From contig NC_092628.1 in NCBI RefSeq assembly GCF_039555335.1, forward strand, positions 73,472,713-73,536,712: 64,000 bases of DNA. Reading direction: 5' to 3'. The position numbers and the translations under genes were made by a program. Source of the DNA: Amphiura filiformis (lineage: Eukaryota > Echinodermata > Ophiuroidea > Amphilepidida > Amphiuridae). Of this stretch, positions 56,870-64,000 are shown in pieces; positions within the stretch are counted from its first letter, which is position 1, and every line of letters begins with the position of its first letter. The notes under the pieces were generated by a model. The model worked only from the letters and a program-made list of their open reading frames with translations, had not been told where the DNA came from and searched no databases.

Positions 56870-58904
56870 GGTCCAGTCATTCAACTAAAATGTGAAGAAC
56901 GCGATAATCCCATTAAGCACAAAACACTTTCACTTGACTCACTCTTTGACATAAAGTTTGGAAAAGAAAGAAAGAAACTAATTGAAAAAGTGACATTCTA
57001 AAATGTGGAAAATATTCTCGGAAACACAACTACCCTTATGTGATAAACAGGTTGCACGCTATGTACGAGTGACCTTTAAACTTCTTAATAATAATAATTA
57101 TACGTGCAGCAAAAGAATTCTAAGGTATCAGTTATTTTCACCCCTTATATCCTAAACAGAGAGAGATATGTCATAATTAGAACCAACATCCAATACCTGC
57201 ATCTTTTAACCCGGATTTAAAGACCTCATTCGATGAAATCGGTTAAGAAATAAAGGCAATTGATCCAAAATCCCAAGTTCTCGAACAAGAGGAACAAGAG
57301 AACTGGCGCTGTGCTTTCCATTGATGAGAACATTAAGATAGAGACAATATAATAGGAATATTTACCAAAAGAAATTATTTTTATTTATAATTATACCATG
57401 ATTTTGTAATATCTCAATATTATCTCAACTTCAGCTTATGCAACTTACCTAACAAGCGATTCTTTGAATTTGAGAAAATAAATGGGAAAAAATCACTCTG
57501 AGCTGCAGTTTTATTCTTCGAATTAGCCAATAAGGATCAATAACGAAGTCAACAGAATTCCCTTTTTCTTTAGCTTATCTAAACTTTGATATAAATGGCA
57601 GCATAGCAAAGAATTCTTAGAATTTGGAATAATGTGACCGATTGATTCAATTGTTTTTATCTGCATGTGTTACATATTGGGTAAAAAAGTTAAAGAATAA
57701 AACGGAATTTAACGCTGAATCAATAAACATGATAAAACGTGGTCAGTAACTTTGTATACCTGCGAGTTGATATCTCAAAATTATTTTGAATTCTTCGCTT
57801 CTTCATCCAAAGCGAATTAAATTGTTTTAAAATATTATATAACAAATCTATATTTTTGATTATTATGATTGTGATTTGTGATTTAATGTAAATGAATACA
57901 ATGAATATTTGTGACTGTCAAGTGACGTGTGGATATTAGTGAACTGAACCTACTTTTCAAAAAGGATGAAGTGCTCCTACACAAAAGGAGGAATTCCAAT
58001 TCAAAACAAAACAAAGCAGAAACAATTATCATTCTTACCTTATTTTAACCAAAGCAGCATACTTATGGTCATTGGCACATATTATTATTTTTCAGCTAAA
58101 TAATTACACATATCTCTTTTTTTGTGTTGCATACCAAAATATTTAAATCCAACGTGACGGTGTACTTGTAACAAGTTGTGAATAGAGATCAGTGAATAAT
58201 CCAACACTTTTGTTGTTTTTGGTTGGTTTTTGACATTAAGCGGGTGATAACAGGTTATTTTTCAGTGACTAATATAATATCAGTACTATAATACAATGGT
58301 TGTACCGGGAGGTTTGGTAACATACACTTAATGCAAGTTTGATACCTGAGGTGTATTGAGTGGTAACCACAAAAGGTAAGACTGGAGATTGATGTGCATG
58401 TTTACATGTACTTCCCAGGACATGGGCACTCAACTTCAGAAGTTACGGTTGTATATACTTACCGGCGTTGGGAAGTAGGGGCCTATCACATCATCTATAA
58501 TTGCTGTTTTAAAGGGGCGTATTGGGTAATGGGTATTAACAAATGCAAAAGGGGTCATTGGGGTCCAAAATAAGGGAATATATCTTCATAATGTACAAAA
58601 TTTCAAAAACCCTTTAAAAAAGCAATTTTGCCAAATTTACTGAAATCAGAGGATTTGAAAGTTTCTGCTATATTTTATGACATTTTGATGATAAAATACT
58701 AGAAAAAAAAGGCATAGTCGAGCCTAAAAATGGGGTCATCAGGTAGAACTTAGGGGTCCTCGATTTTTTCGACTTTAAAAGCGGGGCCTCATGACGGGCA
58801 CATACACGGCATCTCTGAGTTGGGAGCACCACCCGGGCCATTATTTTCAGGGTTTAAAAGGATATAAAAGCATTAAGCAAGGCTTCCTTTTTGTTTTTGT
58901 TTTG

Positions 58905-58905
58905 T

Positions 58906-58938
<33 letters not shown>

Positions 58939-58965
58939 GCTGTTGTTGTTGCTGTTGTTGATGTT
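58905..58965. repeat. (TTG)n microsatellite
   Basis: GTT units with a few CTG or ATG variants; the matching site in copy 2 is at 63267-63297. Confidence 0.8.
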
Positions 58966-59579
58966 GTTTTCTTTAATGCGCACTGCTCTAAAACATTACC
59001 AATCAATGCAGTGCAACAACCTTGATAACCATATGAATCCAACTCATTATCTGGGATATTTAAATAATAGGACATAACTTTTGAACTGGAGCATTAACAT
59101 AAAAGAAACCAACTTCAGTTCTTCTGGTAGCATAGGCATTACTTAAATACAAGAAATATTATGCCGTTGCGCTTTTGTTTCTTACTTTGAAACAACAATG
59201 TGACGGTGTAATGTTTTGTTACAGCCTGGAGATTTATGTACCTTTGCCTAGCCTATTTACATGTACTTCCCAGGACTTTAGCATACCCAAGGACACTCAA
59301 CTTTAGAAGTTAGGGGTATTATGTACTTACAGGCGTAGGGAAGAAGGGGCCTATCACATCACTTATAAAATGCTGTTTTAAATGGGCCGTATTTTGATGA
59401 TGAAATACTAGAAAAAAAAATGGGTATAGTAAAGGGAGTCCTCGATAATATTAAACTTTAAAAGCGGGGTCTCATGACGGACACATACCCAACACTCCTA
59501 CCCTGGGCCATTATTTTCAGGGTTTAAAAGGATATAAAATCATTATTAAAGGCTTCCTTGTTGTTATTGTTGTTGTTGT

Positions 59580-59765
59580 TTGTTTGTGTTTTGTTTTGTT
59601 TTGTTTTGTTTTGTTTTGTTTTGTTTTGTTTTGTTTTGTTTTGTTTTGTTTTGTTTTGTTTGTTTTGTTTGTTTTGTTTGTTTTGTTTGTTTTGTTTGTT
59701 TTGTTTGTTTTGTTTGTTTTGTTTTGTTTGTTTGTTTTGTTTGTTTTGTTTGTTTTGTTTGTTGT
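59580..59765. repeat. (TTTTG)n then (TTTTGTTTG)n array
   Basis: About sixteen TTTTG units pass into TTTTGTTTG units. Read-through frames on both strands give only K/Q/N/T or F/V/C/L repeats, so the ORFs here are artefacts. Confidence 0.9.
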
Positions 59766-59932
59766 TCTTTTTTTCTTTGATGTGCACTGCTCGAAAACAT
59801 TGCCAATCAATTTCATGCAGTACAACAACCTTGATAACCACGAATCCAACTCGACTATTGACTAAAATAGACATAATTTTTGAATGCGTACCTTAAAATA
59901 AAAGAAACCAACTAAAGTTCTTCTGGTAGCAT

Positions 59933-60060
59933 ACCCAGCAAACACAAAACGTTTCGACATTATTCGCAAAAGGTTAGAAAAGGTTGCCAGAAAACGTTTA
60001 TATGTCGGGTTATATAAAGGGTGTAAAACGTGTTCATAACATTCAAAAACTTTCTTTAAA
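59933..60060 (+). repeat. Short copy of the CCCAGCAAACAC / AACGTTTT repeat
   Basis: CCCAGCAAACACAAAACG, then AAAACGTTTATATGTCGGGT and TATATAAAGG, match 23878-24566. It marks the boundary between the two segmental copies. Confidence 0.65.
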
Positions 60061-60289
60061 ACTTACTGCAAGATATTCTAACATATTGTTGACAATATAT
60101 TTGGCATGTAATTATGATGATAATTGAATTAATACTTTTTCTTTTTTTCTAAATTCTTTTGTGACTTAATAATTGCTATTAGGTACTATATCCAAAATCA
60201 CTAAACACTTAATTTCAGAGCTTTGCCGATTTTTATAGTCTATAACTTTTAAAAGCCGTATCTCTTTGCTGACATTTGTCAGTGAAAAT

Positions 60290-63200
60290 TGTCAGTCATT
60301 CAACTACAAATGTTAGGAACGCGTTAATCCCATTAAGCACAAAATACTTTCACTTGACTCACTCTTTGACATAAAGTTTGGAAAAGAAAGAAAGAAACTA
60401 ATTGAAAAAGTGACATTCTAAAATGTGGAAAATATTCTCGGAAACACAACTACCCTTATGTGGTAAACAGGTTGCACGCTATGTACGAGTGACCTTTAAA
60501 CTTCTTAAAAAATAATAATAATTATACGTGCAGCAAAAGAATTCTAAGGTATCAGTTATTTTATATCCTAAACAGAGACAGATATGTCATAATTAGAACC
60601 AACATCCAATAGCTGCATCTTTTAACTCGGATTTAAAGACCTCATTCGTTGAAATCGGTTAACAAGAGGAACAAGAGATAGTGCTGTGCTTTCCATTGAT
60701 GAGAACATTAAGATAGAGACAATATAATAGAAATATTTACCAAAAGAAATTATTTTTATTTATAATTATACCATGATTTTGTAATATCTCAATATTATCT
60801 CAACTTCAGCTTATGCAACTTACCTAACAAGCGATTCTTTGAATTTGAGAAAATAAATGGGAAAAAATCACTCTGAGCTGCAGTTTTATTCTTCGAATCA
60901 GCCAATAAGGATCAATAACGAAGTCAACAGAATTCCCTTTTTCTTTAGCTTATCTAAACTTTGATATAAATGGCAGCATAGCAAAGAATTCTTAGAATTT
61001 GGAATAATGTGACCGATTGATTCAACTGTTTTTATCTGCATGTGTTACATATTGGGTAAAAAGTTAAAGAATAAAACGGAATTTAACGATGAATCAATAA
61101 ACATGATAAAACGTGGTCAGTAACTTTGTATACCTGCGAGTTGATATCTCAACAATTATTTTGAATTCTTCGCTTCTTCATCCAAAGCGAATAAAATTGT
61201 TTTGAAATATTATATAACAAATCTATATTTTTGATTATTATGATTGTGATTTGTGATTTAATGTAAATGAAGAATACGTAATTCTTCCCTATTTGTGACT
61301 GTCGAGTGACTTAGTGATATTAGTGAACTGAACCTACTTTTCAAAAAGGATGAGGTGCTCCTACACAAAGGGAGGAATTCCAATTTAAAACAAAACAAAG
61401 CAGAAACAATTATCATTCTTACCTTATTTTAATCAAAGCAGCACACTTTAGGTCATTGGCACATGATGTAGTAGTTATTTTTCAGCTAAATAATTACACA
61501 TATCTCCTTTTTTGTGTTGCATACCAAAATATTTAAATCCAACGTGACGGTTGTACTTGTAACAAGTTGTGAATAGAGATCAGTGAATAATCCAACACTT
61601 TTGTTGTTTTTGGTTGGTTTTTGACATTAAGCGGGTGATAACAGGTTATTTGTCAGTGACTAATATAATATCAGAATATCAGTACTATAATACAATGGTT
61701 GTACCGGGAATGTTTGGTAACATATACTTAATGCACGTTTGATACCTGAGGTGTATTGAGTGGTAATCACAAAGGGTAAGACTGGAGATTGATGTGCCTG
61801 TTTACATGTACTTCCCAGGACATGGGCACTCAACTTCAGAGAAGTTACGGTTGTATGTACTTACCGGCGTTGGGAAGTAGGGGCCTATCACATCATCTGT
61901 AATTGCTGTTTTAAAGGGGCGTATTGGGTAATGGGTATTAACAAATGCAAAAGGGGTCATTGGGGTCCAAAATTAGGGATAAGACGAATTGAGCTTTAAA
62001 AAAAAAACCTTAAAAAAAACAATTTTGCCAAATTTACTGAAATAAGAGGATTTGAAAGTTTCTACTTTATTTTATGACATTTTGATGATAAAATACTAGA
62101 AAAAAGGCATAGTCGAGCCTAAAAATGGGGTCATCAGGTAGAACTTAGCGGTCCGCGATTTTTTCGACTTTAAAAGCGGGGCCTCATGACGGGCACATAC
62201 ACGGCATCTCTGAGTTGAGAGCCCCCACCGGGCCATTATTTTCAGGGTTTTAAAGGATATAAAAGCATTATGCAAGGCTTCCTTGTTAGTCCAGCCGAGC
62301 GGCGGCTGGACTCCTGTTTTTCAGCGGTTTCTTCTTCTTCTTCTTCTTCTTTCTGTCAACATTTGACATAATTGGCTCTAGCTCCCTAATTATTATTATA
62401 ACCAAACTTGTACAAAAGCTCCACTACCCCAGCCTTAACCCTTCCTCTACAGATTACATGGTAGAGTAATGAGACTTGGTCATCGGCATCGGCTATAGTT
62501 AGGGTCTATGGGGTAAACACAGATTTGGGGTCAAAGGTCATTAAGGGGGTATTTCCGGCACATAACCAAATAACTTCAAAATGATTCTTTTCCTACAGAT
62601 TACATGGTACAGAGATATGATTGACACATATGCATTGACATTAGCTGGTGTCTATGGGGTAAACACAGATTTGGATTTCAAGGTTATGAAGGGGTCAAAT
62701 AGGCTAGATTACTGAAAATTACCTTAAAATTCACTATTTGCTGCATATTTTAATATGCAGCAAATAGTGAATTTTAAAAGTGCTCTATATTTTGACTATA
62801 ACATTGGGTGCATATAGGGTTATAATCAAATTTGGCTTGAACATGGGGAGGGGTCTGTTTTGGGGTCAAAAGGGGTAGAAATTCTAAAATGTGTCCAATT
62901 CGAATGAAAATTAGTATAATTATGTGATCGCGATATGATTCAAAATATGATGGAGGTCATTTCAAGTTCACCAGAGGTCAACCAAAGGTCAAAAGGGGTA
63001 AAATTCCAAAATTCGTCCAAATTAACTTTAAATTAGAATATATAATATTGATATGATTTAAAACAAAATGGAGGTCATTTCAAGGTCATCAGAGGTCAAC
63101 AAAGGTCAAATTATTTTATTAGCTAGATTGTTATTAAACTTAATGCCTACATCTTTCACGATAAATGCAATTGTGTTTCAAATCTTTTCAAGGTCATCAG

Positions 63201-64000
63201 ATGTCACTTCAAGGTCACGGCTGGACTTCACAGCCTTACAGGGATGCAATATATCTAGTTGTTTTTGTTGTGTGTTGTTGTTGTTGTTGTTGTTGTTTTC
63301 TTTAATGCGCACTGCTCTAAAACATTACCAATCAATGCAGTGCAACAACCTTGATAACCATGAATCCAACTCATTATCTGGGATATTTAAATAATAGGAC
63401 ATAACTTTTGAACTGGAGCATTAACATAAAAGAAACCAACTTCAGTTCTTCTGGTAGCATAGGCATTACTTAAATACAGGAAATATTATGCCGTTGCACT
63501 CTTTTGTTGTTTCTTACTTTGAAACAACAATGTCACCGTGTAATGTTGTGTTACAGCCTGGTGATTTATGTAGCTTTGCCTAGCCTATTTACATGTACTT
63601 CCCAGGACTTCAGCATACCCAAGGACACTCAACTTTAGAAGTTAGGGGTATTATGTACTTACAGGCGTAGGGAAGAAGGGGCCTATCACATCACTTATAA
63701 AATGCTGTTTTAAAGGGGCCGTATTTTGATGATGAAATACTAGAAAAAAATGGGTATAGTAAAGGGAGTCCTCGATATATTAAACTTTAAAAGCGGGGTC
63801 TCATGACGGACACATACCCAGCACTCCTACCCTGGGCCATTATTTTCAGGGTTTAAAAGGATATAAAATCATTATTAAAGGCTTCCTTGTTGTTATTGTT
63901 GTTGTTTTGTTTGTTTTTTGTTTTGTTTGTTTGTTTTGTTTGTTTTATTTGTTTTGTTTGTTTTATTTGTTTTGTTTGTTTTATTTGTTTTGTTTGTTTT
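60290..64000. repeat. Segmental tandem duplication, copy 2 (runs off the window)
   Basis: Second copy of 56870-59932, closely similar, interrupted by the insertion at 62288-63245. It ends at the window edge in a TTTTGTTTG-type array (63905-64000), the counterpart of 59580-59765. Confidence 0.85.
62288..63245. mobile_element. Insertion of about 0.95 kb with AGTCCAGCCG ends
   Basis: Absent from copy 1 at the same place. It opens with a hairpin (AGTCCAGCCG, AGCGG, CGGCTGGACT at 62288-62312) and the last part has CGGCTGGACT again at 63218-63227. The inside has many AGGTCA / GGTCAAAGG words, a (TTC)n run at 62330-62352 and a perfect 26-bp-arm hairpin at 62724-62777. No ORF with a domain. Its class is unknown. 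Confidence 0.65.

Larger units (their letters stand above)
56870..59932. repeat. Segmental tandem duplication, copy 1
   Basis: Sequence from CATTCAACTAAAATGTG near 56878 through 59930 recurs from about 60297 on with few differences, an offset of about 3.4 kb. Within each copy, two sub-units of roughly 0.7-0.85 kb follow each other (58400-59240 and 59240-59930), each with GTACTTCCCAGGACAT or GTACTTCCCAGGACTT, GGGCCATTATTTTCAGGG and AACAACCTTGATAACCA. No gene is recognised. Confidence 0.85.

Noticed and set aside
59517-59896. Several overlapping ORFs of about 80-116 codons
   Set aside because: They are frames through the TTTTG/TTTTGTTTG array and contain only low-complexity repeats.

Overview
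The window comes from a repeat-rich marine invertebrate animal genome. Spliced genes with phase-1 symmetric exons for SRCR, CUB and LDLa domains, a single-exon peptide-type GPCR, Penelope-like, CR1/Jockey-like and L2-like retroelements, and dense foldback/MITE elements fit a non-vertebrate deuterostome, most likely an echinoderm. The species assignment is inference, not proof.

Layout. 1-4740: a broken Penelope-like element (PLE) split by a 5'-truncated CR1/Jockey-type LINE, followed by an inverted PLE fragment and a degenerate hammerhead-like motif. 4740-10600: intergenic DNA with a mixed-orientation repeat block (5786-6606), a CATG-rich stretch (6960-7410), a cluster of CArG boxes (8081-8131) and a TTAA-flanked MITE (8675-9135). 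10600-11520: two L2-like LINE tails. 11921-25362 (minus): a complete 16-exon gene for a 911-residue receptor with a signal peptide, six group A SRCR domains, a Thr-rich stalk, one membrane helix and a tyrosine-rich tail carrying two 42-residue repeats. Its introns hold several foldback elements and a well-formed hammerhead ribozyme candidate. 27686-28765 (plus): an intact class A GPCR, head-to-head with the SRCR gene. 28800-34700: MITEs, including two hAT-like elements with 8-bp target duplications. 34810-55840 (minus): a large gene with at least 21 exons for a type II membrane protein (signal anchor, SEA, Thr-rich linker, CUB, LDLa, trypsin-like domain, then LDLa/CUB repeats). The trypsin-like domain has Asn in place of the catalytic Ser and sits in the middle of the chain. 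The 3' part of this gene carries a 22-bp tandem duplication and one missing base that break the frame as written. 56870-64000: a tandem segmental duplication of about 3.4 kb with microsatellites and one extra 0.95-kb insertion.

How the genes relate. The two minus-strand genes both encode cell-surface proteins built from extracellular modules typical of recognition or innate-immune surfaces, and the GPCR lies between them. Nothing in the sequence shows that they act in one pathway. I rebuilt exons by hand from open frames, GT/AG sites and phase agreement; every junction given is phase-consistent unless noted.
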